The notes under the pieces were generated by a model that saw only the letters and a program-made list of their open reading frames with translations, was not told the DNA's origin and made no database searches. From positions 15,243,501 to 15,307,500 of the forward strand of contig CM055888.1 in the NCBI GenBank assembly GCA_029582165.1: 64,000 nt of DNA, in the 5' to 3' direction. Both the position numbers and the translations under genes were made by a program. The number at the start of each line of letters is the position of its first letter. Position 1 is the first letter of the stretch. Of the stretch, positions 31,690-44,675 are shown piece by piece. This DNA comes from Portulaca oleracea (Eukaryota > Streptophyta > Magnoliopsida > Caryophyllales > Portulacaceae).

Positions 31690-34600
31690 ATGTCAAGAGA
31701 AGCTGATAATTCAAGTGAAGGAGAAGAGGTAAGTTTGTAAATTTCAATTTTGAAAAAAAATAACAAAAAATTTTGATTTTGAAGCCGGTGCCAGCGCCGA
31801 TCATGTGGCGGCTTAGCGCTAAGATCTTGGCGCCATGGCGGTGCAGTGCCGCCAAGATCTTGGCGTGGCTGCGCCATGGGCAAATCATGCAGCCCCGACT
31901 TCCCGTAATTTTAATTTTTTTTTCAAAATATTTATAAAATATTAATAATATTATTTATGTAAAAAATATTATTTATTTATTTATATTAATATTATTAAGA
32001 TAATCAATGTCGTTAATTATAATTGTTATGTTAATTATGTTAAACTTATGTCAAAACATATTATTATAAATAAGTTGTTTATAAGTGTTGTTATTATTAT
32101 TATAGTATGTTAATTATGCTAATTATTATTGTTAATATTATTATGTATTTATTTATATTATTATTATTAATGATATCAAAGTTGTTAATTATAATTGTCA
32201 ATTAATATTATTATTACAAGTTGTTTATAAGTGTAGTTATTAATATTATTAAGTGTTGTTAAAATTATTATTTATTTATTTAATGTTGTTAATTGTTTGC
32301 AGGTTTTTTTGGAGGACTTTGGCGGGGACGGCGTTGATTATTCCACTCAGTTTGTAACTCAAAATATTTTTGACAGTATTGACGCCTTGCAAGAATGGGC
32401 TAATGGAGTTGCTGCGGGAATAGGTTTTAGGTTTGTACGGGCTTCGTACAAGAGAAAAGATGCGGAGAGTCCGTTAAGGTGTTACTTGAAGTGTTGGAGG
32501 TATGGAAAATATCATGGGAAATTGAATAATCTCGATGATGCGACTCGTCGGAGAACGTCAACGAAGGCGTGCCAATGTAAATTCGTCATTGTTGCGTGGA
32601 CTCGCAACGAAACGGAATGGCGAGTTCGTGTGTGCGACGGTGACCGGGCGAAACACAATCATGCCTTCATCGTGTACGAGGAAGGGCATCGTCACGGACA
32701 TCCATTAACATCTGAAATGAAAGAACATGTCCGGGATATGACCAACACGGGGTGCACACCGGCCACGATCCAAACGTCGTTGAAGATTAGGTTCCCTGCC
32801 TCTGCGATAAACGTGAAGCAAGTGTACAATGAGCGGGAAAAGTTGCGAACCGAGGAAATGGATGGTAGGACAGCTGTGGGACAATGTCTACACATGGCGA
32901 AACTCGGCGGGTACATCTCATTTGTTGATTATGATGATGATGGCGAGCTTCGTCAGGTTTTTTTATGTCATCCTTACTCATTGAAGTTGTTACGTACGTA
33001 CCCGAATGTCATTCTCATTGACACTACGTATAAGACAAATAAGGCAAAGTGGCCTTTATGTGAGCTGGTAGGCGTGACACCGACAAACCGCAACTTCCAG
33101 ATTGCTTACTCGTTCATGCGGGACGAGAAGATGGAATCATATGAGTGGCTGATGTGGAGGGTGCATGAATTGTTGGGTCCTGATGTTATTCCATCCGTGT
33201 TTGTGACTGACAAACTGGATGCTTTGTTGGGGGCGGTTGCCAAGGTTTACCCAAATTCGCACCAACTTTTGTGCGTGTGGCATACTGGGAATGATGTCGA
33301 GAACAAAGTAAACAAACTCACTGGGGGCCCTAAGCTCGGACTCGGGCTTCATTTCAGACATCATTTCTGGAACGGCATTGTACATGCGAAGACTGTTGGA
33401 GATTTCAAGGTGAAGTGGAACGACGTTGTTAACGCGTGGATTGGGCAAAACAAACCGATAGTGGAGTATACATCGGGGCGTGAGTCATAAAGAAAAATTT
33501 GTTTGTGCTTGGACCGACAATGTACCTCACATGGGGAACACAGCGACTTCTAGAGTTGAGAGCCAGCATTCTTCACTGAAGTACTATATCGGCAGTTCCA
33601 GAGGCAACTTCGATCGTGTGTTTGCGAAGATTCACCATCACTTGGAGAATCAACATACAGAGATTAAATGGGAGCTTGAACAGTCAAGGAGCACGCACAG
33701 GCATTTAGGTCACTCTCATTTCTTTAAGAATTTGCACGGAAAAGTATCTCATCACGCATTGGACCTTTTGTCGTATGAGTTCAATACGATGCTGGCGATG
33801 ACGTATGAAGGAGAATGTTTCTTATGCGATCACCTGGTGTCGAGAACCCACCTCCTCCCGTGCGCGTGTTCTATGATGGAAGTTTACGCAGCTGGAGAGC
33901 CAATTCCGCTGACACGGATAAATATGTTTTGGAGACAACTGACAGTGATTGGCGATGGTGAAACTCCTTGCTCAAATGATGTTCCATCAGGTACTGACTT
34001 AGAACAATTTGAGGCATATGCTAAACAGGTTCGGGAGAGTGACCCAGCAGTTGTACGACACGTAAACAGTGTCCTTGATGGAGAGTTGAATCCCGAGAGT
34101 CAGTATATTCCTGATCCACAGACAAGCCCCCCACGCCCCGGGAGACCAAAGACTTCAAAATCAACGCGACGCAACCCCAGTGCGTTTGAGTACGGACGAA
34201 CATCGGGACGGGGTATCAAGACTACAACGAACTCCTCGAAGAAAAAGGGAACTAGTTCTTCATCAGTTGGGATGGGTTCAACAGGTGTGCATATCTTAAA
34301 TTTTATAGCCGGTGTTTAGGGTTTTCATAATGACTACATATTGTTGTTTATAACTTAAGATAATATGGTGCGCAGGTATCAACCGGATGTCTCAAGATCC
34401 GTTCCCGTTCGAGGACGCTTTGCCACATTTCATTATGCCATACGTCGTTGGATGGACGGATGTTCTCGGTGATGGCAACTATGGGTTCAGATGCGTAGCC
34501 GAGGCATGTTACGGGGATGAGAAATTGTGGTCAACTGCTAGGTGGTCAATGGGCATTGAGTTGCAGGCGTGTGAAGATGCATATGTTAATGCGTTTTTTA

Positions 34601-35017
34601 ACAGCAAGGAGATGTTCCTTGAATCCTTCAGAAGGATACAAGGCCACTTGGAAGGGCCAGCCCCCGTATGAACATTGGAAGTCTGCTCCAAATGATTTAT
34701 TTCCAGCTGCGACAGTGACGAATATGATGTGGATCTTCTTGTCAACAACTACTGGTCCACGATCGCAGACAGCTGAGCTATGCATATCAATATTACCCAT
34801 ACGAGGTGGGCCTAGACGTACGACACCAAAGAAAGTTCAGGGAATTGTGCGAGTCAACAACCACTTCATGCTTATCCATCTACGGGATGACTGCCCTCTA
34901 CCGCCGATTCATATTGGATGGCAAGCAGCTAGAGACGTATCTGTTCAAGGTTGGGATGAGCCTTTCCAGGCTCGTATTGATAGATGGCAGGCTATTAGGG
35001 CCGCTCAACGCCAATGA
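31690..35017 (+). pseudogene. MULE transposase fused to an OTU-type protease domain, two frameshifts
   Basis: Predicted exons: 31690-31728 (MSREADNSSEGEE, donor GTAAGT), 32303-34284 (acceptor TTTGCAG), 34376-35017. Exon 2 begins with a FAR1/WRKY-GCM1-like zinc segment (CYLKC, KACQCKF, HNH). The MULE DDE core follows: LIDTTYKTN, VFVTDKLDAL, LLCVWH and SRVESQHSSLK. A SWIM-like end reads CFLCDHLVSRTHLLPCAC. Exon 3 is OTU-like: WTDVLGDGNYGFRCVAEACYG, then VNNHFMLIHLRDD. Where active OTU enzymes have DGNC the codon is TAT (34480-34482), so the catalytic Cys is Tyr. A frameshift near 33478 lies between the second Asp and the Glu of the DDE set. Another at 34661-34665 fits one extra C in a C-run. 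Stop TGA 35015-35017. It would bind the TIRs and cut the element out; the OTU role in MULEs is not known. Confidence 0.82.
31790..31885 (+). repeat. GC-rich palindromes in intron 1 of the transposase gene
   Basis: An island of high GC in an AT-rich intron. The main stem is AAGATCTTGGCG (31821-31832) with CGCCAAGATCTT (31850-31861). Further GGCGCCATGG and GCGCCATGG words repeat to 31880. Confidence 0.85.
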
Positions 35018-35250
35018 TGGCTATAGTTGTATCATTGTCTTTATATGAATTGCTAATTATATTTATATTGGAACTCATGCAGTTAATTGGAACGTAACAC
35101 AAATTAACACAAATTAACATAAATTAACACAAATTACCATCGAAACGCAATGTCACGGTTGATACAACACAAAATCAGTTAATCAGTTCAACACAAATGA
35201 ACACTAAGTTTAGGGAATATTAAAAACAATGAAATTGGGGCAAACTGACG
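35018..35250. other. Gap between the two convergent MULE genes
   Basis: The shared 3' UTR zone. It contains a short tandem of AATTAACACAA units (35096-35140). Confidence 0.6.
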
Positions 35251-37320
35251 CTACTCCTCCTGGTCATCATCATCTTCCGGCTCGGGGACCTCGATATGCA
35301 TCTGACGGCACCAACGCCTGTGCAAGTCGACCATCTCATCATACCACTCACGACTCACTGTCACTGTCTCTTCGTCCGGTTGGGGTGGGTGTCTCCCTTG
35401 TTCCAATAGTCCGGCATAGATGTAGGACCACTTTCATAAAAAATAAAAACACAAAATAAAGAAGTTAGACCAAACATTATATCAACCATCCTAAAATCAG
35501 ATAAACAAAATATTAAATTATGCTAAGGGGTTTAGGGTACCTGTTCGGGCGACGGTTGATCATCGACTGTCGATTGGCTGGCAGAGGCGTTGTTTATCAA
35601 AAACTTGTGTGAATGTGCCGCAAACCAATCGGTGTAAGCGACATCCGATTCCCACGGCACATGTTTCGTGCGGGCCACATCACTCACTGACATTTTGCTG
35701 CATATCGAAAACCCCGCCCAGTCAGCGCTGACGTTAGCATCGACAAATTCCACTTTGTAGGGGCCCTTCGCTGGTCGTTCAGCGCTCTTCGGTACCGACA
35801 ATCTGCGTGGGATATGTTGTAGGTGCCCTAACTGACGGACGACGCGATCGGGCATGTACAGCTCAGTGTAGTCGTATGCACGAATGCCGCCCCTGTATAA
35901 CGTCCTGCTGCATGACTTGTACGGGGCAGGACCGTACGGGGCCCAACTCACACGATCCGCTGTCAACGCATCCAAGGAGGCCCTCAACTGTCGTAGGCGC
36001 TGCACCGAACTCGGCTGGCGGATCGGGAACCACCTGCTTGCGCGAGGCCCATTAACCGGCTGCTCCACGTGTGGCCTGAAATCAGGAAAGTACTCGTAGA
36101 TCCAGGCCTGCAAAAGGGTCAAACACCCGGCCATCTTGGCTGTCCCGGCCCTGCTCGCCATCCCTAACTGGCGGTAAAGGAACGCCAAGGTCACCGTACC
36201 CCAAGCAATGCGATCAACGATAACGTCGATAGGCCACGGATGCGGCCTGATTCTATCCCTCGATTTGTCCACGAGAATAGTGTTTCCCAACATGCTCAAC
36301 AACCACGCCCTTATCCTATGGGGAATGGGAAAACTGGTCGATACACTAATCGACCTCAAATGGGAGTCAGCTATGCCACCCTTATCGTAAATGTTCTCAG
36401 CCTTCAGCTCCGCCATTCCTTTTTCAAAAATCATGGGCACGTACTGGTTAACCACTTCCCGAGGAAGTCCTTCAGGCATAAGACCATCAACCGCAATACC
36501 CAATATATGATGCACATCATGCAACATGATCGTCATTTCACCGAAGGGAAGGTGAAATGTGTTTGTGTCGGGTTGCCACCTCTCAACGAACGCCGAGATC
36601 AACGTCATATCGATGTGGTCGTACATCAACTCCATTAAACTGGTTATTTGGATCCTTCCCAATGTAGCCTGGCATGCGGGATCCATCCTGGAATGTACTT
36701 CCCTCAATTCCCTCAACGCATTCTTCTTCGTCACACAATCAAGAACAACATTGGGCGAACGCTCGCGACCCTCCCATATTACCCGAGCAATGTGACCTCC
36801 AAAGCTCGGTATAGCGAGGAATGCGAGTCCCCGCACGCGTTACCTTCAATGATCCAAGAGTTGTCGCCGCTTCGCCTCCTCTTTTGATATAAGCTACTGG
36901 ACCCAGCTTCACGATGGCGAGCGCTCCTGCCCGCTTTGTCCGAATTGGGGCAAACTTCCCCGCTGCATCCCTCATCGGCATGAAACCTGTTGGCCTGGAA
37001 ACTCTCCCACTAGGTTGCGCGACTGAAGTCGGGATCATCTGCGTCTCGGGCTCCCCTGTATCATCGTCCCCCGATGTTTCAGAGCCGGTTGACTCATCCA
37101 TGGCCTGGTTGAGATGGTCAACGAAATCTCGCGTTGTCTGACTCCCCGTGTCCTCGGGCTGGCCGCCCGCTGCATCACCTGCATCCGTACCACGACCAGC
37201 ACGGCGAGTTGACGCAGTCACATTGCGTCTGTGGGGGTCCCCAGACTCACCCCCCCTCCAACCACTTACAAGTCGATTTGCCCGGTCCAGAAGTCTTCCA
37301 CCCTTGCCCTTCCCTACCAT
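35251..37320 (-). pseudogene. Plant mobile domain (PMD, MAIN/MAIL-like) gene carried by the MULE
   Basis: On the minus strand: ATG at 37320, main exon to 35541, intron 35431-35540 (CAG|GTACCC ... AAAG|TGG), last exon 35430-35251 ending TAG with an acidic tail (PEPEDDDDQEE). A 5' UTR intron is likely, since TTTTGCAG lies just before the ATG. The N-terminal 150 residues are Gly/Arg/Thr-rich and disordered. The PMD core is clear: LISAFVERWQPDTNTFHLPF, GEMTIMLHDVHHILGIAVDG, then the HRIRAWLLSMLGNTI and LLQAWIYEYFP segments. The family includes the nuclear proteins MAIN and MAIL1, which act with phosphatase PP7L in silencing and gene regulation; many copies reside in transposons. One frameshift near 36836-36847 separates the N-terminal part from the core; otherwise the frame is open. 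Confidence 0.85.
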
Positions 37321-37917
37321 TTTAGATCACCTGCAAAATGAAGACATACATTAACATAAATCCACTTTCCTAAGCTACCATCACAAATAACTAACCATCA
37401 CAAATATCCCTAAACTTAATCCTACATCAAAATTACAATTTTCATATTAATATAATTTTCTAACACAATTAATCACTAATATAATTTTCTAACACAATTA
37501 ATCAATAATATTAACACATGCTTAATCACTAATATTAACGCATCAAACATTAACAACGAATCACTAATCACTAATAATTGTCATATTAATATAATTTTCA
37601 TAACACAATATAAATAATACTAATATAATTAATCATTAATAATTATCATATTAACACATGATTAACAATAAGATTAATAATAACAATATTAATAAATATT
37701 ATATTTACTAATAACAATAATAATACCAGTAAAAATAATACGTATTTTTTAATTATTATTTAACAATAATAATATTATTAAAATTAACAATAATACTAAT
37801 AATATTAATAACAATAATAATATTAAAAAACTTAACAATAATAATATTAATAAACACATAAAATTAATAATATTAATAAAAAAATATTTTTAAAAAAAAA
37901 ATTAAAAAAATTCCGGG
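37321..37917 (-). other. AT-rich 5' region of the PMD gene
   Basis: Mostly ATTAATAATA-type low-complexity sequence; probable intron. A matching low-complexity stretch (31900-32290) lies in the first intron of the transposase gene. Confidence 0.6.
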
Positions 37918-38123
37918 GGACGGTTGCCGCGCGAAACGCACGGCAAGCCGCCGCCGGTGCGGCACCCATATCCCAGCAACAAAAAACAAAAAAAAAATAA
38001 AAATTTCAAGGACGGCTGCCGCGCGAAATGCACGGCAAGCCGCCGCCGGTGCGGCGCGACCTTGCCGGGATCTGGGTGCCGCACCGGCGGCGGCTTGCCG
38101 TGCGTTTCGCGCGGCAGCCGTCC
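37918..38123 (-). repeat. Three copies of a 46-bp GC-rich unit, two forming a long hairpin
   Basis: Copy A 37918-37963 and copy B 38010-38055 are direct repeats; copy C 38078-38123 is inverted. B and C pair over 46 bp with one T/G-type mismatch, loop 22 bp. Each unit is itself rich in GC palindromes (GCCGCCGCCGGTGCGGC). The block sits in the probable 5' intron of the PMD gene, in AT-rich surroundings. Confidence 0.92.
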
Positions 38124-38393
38124 CGACAGTTTTTTTTTATTTTTTTTCGTTTTTCTTCAAATTACAAAACTACAAAATATAAAACCACAAATTCAAAACA
38201 CAAATTCGAAACATACCTCAATTTCGTCGATTCAATCCCGGTATGTGGTGGTCGATGGTTGAGAGCGTTTTCTAGAGAGATAAAGTAGAGAGAGAGTGAA
38301 GAGTGAAGTTATGAGGTTCAAGGGCGTGGGTTGGAAATATTATGCGAAAGGTGGGCGACAATAGTAAAATGGGGGGCGGCGATAAGCAAACGG

Positions 38394-39071
38394 TTTTTTT
38401 TTTTTTTTTTATATATACATGAAATGAAGGGGAAAAACCAAATAATTGAGGAACTACATTGAAATATATGTCTATGTGAGGTAAAAAAGATTTTAATGTA
38501 CTTTAGAAATTTACAGAAAAATTGAAAAATTGAAATATTTAGAAAAGAAAATAATTTTCAAGTACTTATTTTTAGTACATTGCTCTAATGTTCACAAATA
38601 TTGTTGCACATAATTATAAAATTAATCAATAAAAAATATACCATCTAAAAGCACACTTAAATAACAAAAACTCTATTTGTACAGAATTTTGTGCACAGAA
38701 ATCATACAGAATTGTTAAATAAGCAATTTAGTCTCTTTTTAAATATTAATTGTAACATAATTTAGTTTAAAAAGGAAGAAAAAACCTAGAAACTCAACTA
38801 GCCCACCCCTTTGCAAATTTCAGGTCAAATAAATGAATCGACAAACATAATTATTCCAGGAAAGGTCGAACTCAACAACCCAATCAAGAGTTGTCCCCTC
38901 CCCTTTCAATCTCATCCTATAGCTGCATAGATAATGAGATTTCCATAGAATCAAAGAAAGGCAATACTATTTTTGAGCCAAAATTGCTACTAAACTACTA
39001 GCAAAGGTAAGACAAAATAGCAAATAGGCGGCGAGCAGCATGGAAAGAAAACAATTTTTCCAATTTTAATA
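38394..39071. other. T-run and AT-rich spacer
   Basis: No gene seen. A 17-T run (38394-38410) follows the MULE end. Confidence 0.5.
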
Positions 39072-39320
39072 CTACCTTCGTCTCTGATTAATTGTCTTTG
39101 AAACTACTTTTATGAGATCAAGAAATATAGAGAATTGGGCAAAAAATTTATACATTGTCCAAAATGTCCTTGAAAATATCCTTGGAAAGGTGCAAAAAGT
39201 ATATTTATAAGGGATAGAATGAGAATTATAGTTATTGGAAATATAAATGTTAGGTAATTGGACAAATAAAAAGGAACAGAATAATTTGTTAATTGGACAA
39301 TTAAAAAGGGACAGAGGTAG
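39072..39320. mobile_element. Stowaway MITE (249 bp)
   Basis: CTACCTTCGTCTCTGATTAA on the left and, reversed, CTACCTCTGTCCCTTTTTAA on the right, flanked by TA. Confidence 0.83.
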
Positions 39321-39724
39321 TACATAACAATCTTGGATTCATCAGCCTTGACATGGAAATTTTAACATCTTAATGAATTCATCAGCTCTGGCATCAACAT
39401 TTTCATATCATTTACTATGAATGTTATCATTATAATTTTGCTGCCATTGTTGAGTATTTCATCAAACTCACTCTATCCTTGACTGCAGTCTTCTGTTTGA
39501 GCTTCTTCCATGGTGAAAATACATGCCCGGAAAATTTGTGATTTTGCAGATGGAAGGTAGAAAGTTTAGTTGGAAATACATATTTGTTTCTTAAATTTGT
39601 GGAAAAGCCTGGAAACAAGAAACGAGTTTTACCATTTACCCTTTTTTTTTAACTAAATTATATTATGTCTAACCAGGGCTAAATTTCTAACTTGGGAATT
39701 TTGTATGAATTATGTGGCACAAAA

Positions 39725-40505
39725 TGTTGGGAAAATGATGTTTGACCGACTTGAATATTCATCATCTTCACTTGGCTTGACTTCTTGATCTTTTTGCGGT
39801 ATGTATGACAAGATAGAGATATGACTTAATAACCAACTGCTTAACTTGTTTAGATATTGCTAAGAGTCATGGACAAATACATTTTCCTTAAGAACTATTT
39901 ACTATACCGTAAATGATCCGAGGGATAAAACTTAGCTCTTGTTGCACTCAAGACATAGGTTTCTCACTTGATTCTCTCAAGTATAGCTGCAGTCTATATT
40001 TTAGAGGATGTGATTATAGAATAGAATAGAAGCTTGTGATGATCTCAAATGGCTTGGGAATGTCTCCTATTTATAGGAGACTTCCACACCTAATCCAACC
40101 CTAATTACACCCCTTATTCAAAGGCATAATTAAGGTCCTTAATGATGGATTATGACCTTGACTTGGTCAACTAATATAGCTGTTGGAATACATATAATAT
40201 CGGACTTAATATTGATATCATACACTTAATACATAAGATTATATAGCCGTTAACCATTAAAATAGATTCTGGGTTCCAACACGGTCCGTGTTGGATGCAA
40301 CATGACCCGTGTTGTTTCAACACGACCCGTGTTGAGCCCAGGAATGTTTTCTTTGCTCTCTGGAGACCAACACGACTCGCGTTGGTCCCAGACTCACCCG
40401 TGTTGATCATATTCTTGACGTTTCACTTGTATATGATCCTTGTACTTGATACATATAGTTCTTTAGGCTATATAATTATCTTATACTCTTGAAATATTTC
40501 CAACA
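39725..40505 (-). repeat. 3' LTR of the non-coding element
   Basis: Bounded by TGTTGG and CCAACA. It contains the palindrome cluster at 40276-40408 and the palindromic TATA region at 40062-40081. Confidence 0.92.
40276..40408 (-). repeat. U3 palindromes, word CAACACGACCCGTGTTG (3' LTR)
   Basis: Four to five copies, for example CCAACACGGTCCGTGTTGG at 40276-40294. The same set recurs in the 5' LTR. Confidence 0.88.
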
Positions 40506-43500
40506 ATCCCCCGCTATTTCAAGAGTATATAAAACCCTTGAAATAACTTTACTTTAAGGAGTTAACACCCCCGCCATTTGAGATATACCTTAACTTGTAA
40601 TCACATGAGAAACCCACAGACATATGCATAATGAAAAGTAGATTGCTCTTTGAACTTTTCACTTAGTATATATAAGCCAAAATTGAATCCAAAACACAAA
40701 GTAGACATGTCTTTGAACTTTGGATTTATATTGATCAACTATACTCGTAATACACATACGTTTGTTTTTAAATCTTAAGTGCTAAAACTTTGACACTATT
40801 ATCCGGCCTTGTGTCCTTATCCTTAGTAAGTATTTCGGAACTTTAGCCCATAGTTCCTTTATGCGGCCACACATTATACTTACATAGGTAAACTTTGTAA
40901 TATACTGCCCCTGTAATTAGGCTTTCCACAAAGTCTATTAAGAGTGTCACCACTCAACCTCTTGTCATTACAGATATTAAGCATCACTTAACCTGAGATG
41001 TATAAAATCGATGCTTCCTACTACTTTCGACAACTCCGTACTCATTTGAACTTTAGAAATTGGTGGTATTCCAATTCATAAAGTTGAGTCATTGTTGTGA
41101 AGTAGTAGATATTTAGGCTACTTAACCCATCTCTAACAACAAGGTCCACTAGATATATAATTATATCTTTACCATGGCCTTAATAAGAATATCTTCATCA
41201 TAACATGAACAAACCATCATATTATTTTTCGGATATAATCACACTATACCGTGTGTAAACTTGATATGAATCCTCTTATATGTTTATCATCCAAAAACCA
41301 TGGATACAAACTTGTGAACAAAATAACCTCGCACTTGATAAACCACTTAACCTTTGATTTATATGGAATTGAATTTCCAACTTATATGTAATTAAACCAT
41401 TACATCTCAATCCTTTGCTATATACTTGAGCTTATAACTATAGCTTATTGAATAAACAATGGTTCATAATCATGAATGATTATCTTTAGAGTTGTAGAGT
41501 ATACTACCAAGTGTATGATTAAACCATCACATTACCATGGTTGTATTCTCTCATTTTATGTTTAAGTCCACCCTTCAAAGCATATAGCTATGAAGACTTA
41601 AACATAATACTTAAACTTTTTCATTTCCAAATCCATTGATATGGATATATCATCATGAATTTAGAATAATCAAATGTATAAAAATTATACACTTCTTATG
41701 TAGCAAATAAACTTAATATATGCATGCTCAACTTATGCAAATAATATAGACCATTCTCAATCATGATTATCCAGAAACCTAGATCATAAATTAAACTTTA
41801 TGAATTTGTAAAACCTCAAAAAATAACCATTTCCATAATCATGAATTATAGCCTATCACAAGTATGCATAATTCCTTATGAAACCTTCCTATTACATGCT
41901 CTTATAAACTTGAAAATTTAAACAAGGACAAATATGTATTCAACTTATATTTATGAATACACTAAAAACACATGAGTAATCATGATCAATCTTATACTTA
42001 TCTAATCATGTTTGATGCTTTTATATGTCATTACTTAATGAATACATATATGTAAACATATACATATTGACACATAAACCATACAAAAGTATGAAATCTT
42101 CTCATATATCTTACGCAATCCATTCACTTATTTCATAAAGAAATTTATCTTATAATGAACTTGAATAAAATCTTAATAAACTCTTATCATATTAAAATAT
42201 GATTGAATAACATGAGAATATAACAATGAAACATATAGATAAACTTATATCCATGTCACTTATGAATAACTTGCATTACCTAACAACATAGTAGCAAGTA
42301 CATGACTTACAACTACTTAAATTAGCATGTAGTAAAATTGGTGATACTTAAGTTTACTAGCATGATCAAACTTGTAGACACAATATTAGTGAATAAAAAT
42401 CCACTCATATTTCCTTGTCAAGAATAAAGCATGTTCTTGTCTACTTATATTTCCATGAATTAACAATTATGATTCTACATACTCATATAATCACATGAAT
42501 CAATTTTGCACTTAAAAAATTAAGCAAAATTGCCTAAAACACTTATAGGATCAAGTGATTATTCTTAAACTTGTCATGCCATAAACAACATAGAGTCTAT
42601 ACTTATTTTAATCAAACAAACCAAAACTTATGTCTTCTTGGAATGCTTGAATAAATCATAAAACTCTATAAACATTCATAAACATGAATCACATGGCAAG
42701 ATACTTGTAAATATGCATGAAAGTCAATACTTAAATAAATTTCATACTTGACTCAAAACTTAGTACAAAGACTTAAGAACACATAAGAAATTTCCTTTGC
42801 ATAATTAGCTAAGAAAATTAGCCAAATAATCTTATAGATTCAACTTGTTAGAAATAATCATGAGTCCTTACTTATGCAACATCTTATAAGCATAGAAAGC
42901 TTTCTTATCAAATTTATACATATCGTGAATTCACATACTTGAATCCATATTATGTATACTTAATAATATTTTGAAATAGCCTAGACAACTTGTGTGTATG
43001 TACCTTAAATTTATACATACCATTAATCATATAAACATGATTAATCCTTTGTCTTTCTTATCAACTTGTGTACTCTTAAATTTCCAATATCTAGGAAATT
43101 ATATTAGCCATTTACAAACTTGTACAAAATAAATTACATATGATTTCTCATATATAATTACTTATATGGCTTCTTGTACACAAACTTGCTATTTCATCTT
43201 AATAACCATATAATGTTGCCAAGTAACTTATCAACATATATAATCACATATATATGTACTTGTAAAATAATGATAATAATAACTTATTATGCTTTCCTTA
43301 TTACAATACTTATAAGCATACTAAAAATATACTCATGATAATAATAGAAATTTGAACCTTGATGCACACATAACTTATAGTGGATTTCTCAAAAACTTAA
43401 ATCAATAAACAAGCCACTTGTATGCATTCAAATAATTTCTCATAAAAATTATACTTATATGCAAAGCCTATCTTAATAACAAATTCATATTTGACTTTCA

Positions 43501-44675
43501 ATTGCATAAACTCATTATAATAATCAAGAATAGAATCATAAACTTGAGATAACCAAATAGAATTTCATGGCAACTTATAAATTAGAAACATAATACTTTT
43601 ACCAATATTTATATTCTATTTTCATGCTTCAAACTTAAATATAAAATTAACTTGTTAATCATGCTATTAAACAATACTTGAATAACAATAGGCAAAACAA
43701 TAAGCATGAAATCACTCATACCTATCACTTATAAACATGGAACAAGATTTTCAATCATGATATTAATAAAAGGTCTAATCAAATTTGTACTCATCCTTCA
43801 TATTAATATCAAAAAACAATAGGCGGAATAAACTTGAACATGTGAATAAACATGGAAAAAATTCAGCTTATAAGAAGCAAAATATAATCTTGCTACAATG
43901 AATTTCCACATTAAACACCTTAAAAACTTGTAACCTAAAACATCAAACCAAGGAATATTTTAATGACAATAATCTCATCCTTATTACTAGTATGAAACTT
44001 CCATGTAACTTAATATCATAGCCAACTTAAAACATATGGCTAAAATAAATTTGTAACTTATGTAGGTGTTCAATGGTGCACTTAATAATATATAAATAAA
44101 TAAATATTTACTTTGACTTTTCCTTGCACCATCCTCCAACAACTACCTTTATCATGAAATTTCAATACTCTTATCCTTAATGGCAATTCTTATAAACCAA
44201 TTAAGCATGTCAAAGGTAGTAAAACACATTCATTGGTATTAACTTGATAATATTAAGAGGCAACTTAAACATGGTCAATGTACATGCATATAACCCCCAA
44301 ATAAACAACAATTTAATTCCCTTCGACCTTCTTTATCCTTGTAAATGACTTTGTTATTATCTTGCCCTTAATCCATGTAAACCTCATTGCATAATAACGC
44401 AACAATTCCCATCATGAACATCAAGATCTTGTACTTGTATTGTCATTCTAGTGTATCAATTTCTCATCTATATCAAACACATATAGATAAACAAATGATT
44501 AATAAACTTTTAATCATTAAACTTGTTCAATAAAACTTAATAAACTTATAAGAAAATTGGTACTAATAAACTTGTAAAATATAAATTACTTATCTTTGTA
44601 ATCCCTCTTGAATCTTGGATGTCCCATGTACTCTTAGCCTCCTCCAATCTTGTCTCGTAAAATAGTTCTTAAGAT
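40506..44675 (-). other. Interior of the non-coding element
   Basis: 4.2 kb without a frame of note on either strand. On the plus strand it is poor in G and filled with short recurring words (ACTTGTA, ACTTATA, ATCATGA, CATAAAC) every few tens of bases from about 41200 on. The first 600 bp (40550-41170) have a more ordinary composition. No similarity to gag or pol could be seen. Confidence 0.7.

Larger units (their letters stand above)
31504..38393 (+). mobile_element. Mutator-like element (MULE) with transposase-OTU and antisense PMD gene
   Basis: The ends are degenerate long terminal inverted repeats: left TTGCTTAACGTCGCC then TTTTTACTATTGTCGCCC; right, reversed, TTGCTTATCGCCGCC then TTTTACTATTGTCGCCC. 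Weaker similarity (ACTCTC-rich) runs about 150 bp inward. Both ends abut T-runs (31496-31503; 38394-38410), which fits a 9-bp duplication in a T-tract but is not diagnostic. Two convergent genes fill the element, and each has a first intron with GC-rich palindromes close to its end of the element. Confidence 0.85.

Noticed and set aside
33480..34319. Separate second MULE protein
   Set aside because: The motifs continue the transposase (third catalytic residue and SWIM-like end); the break is a frameshift, not a new gene.
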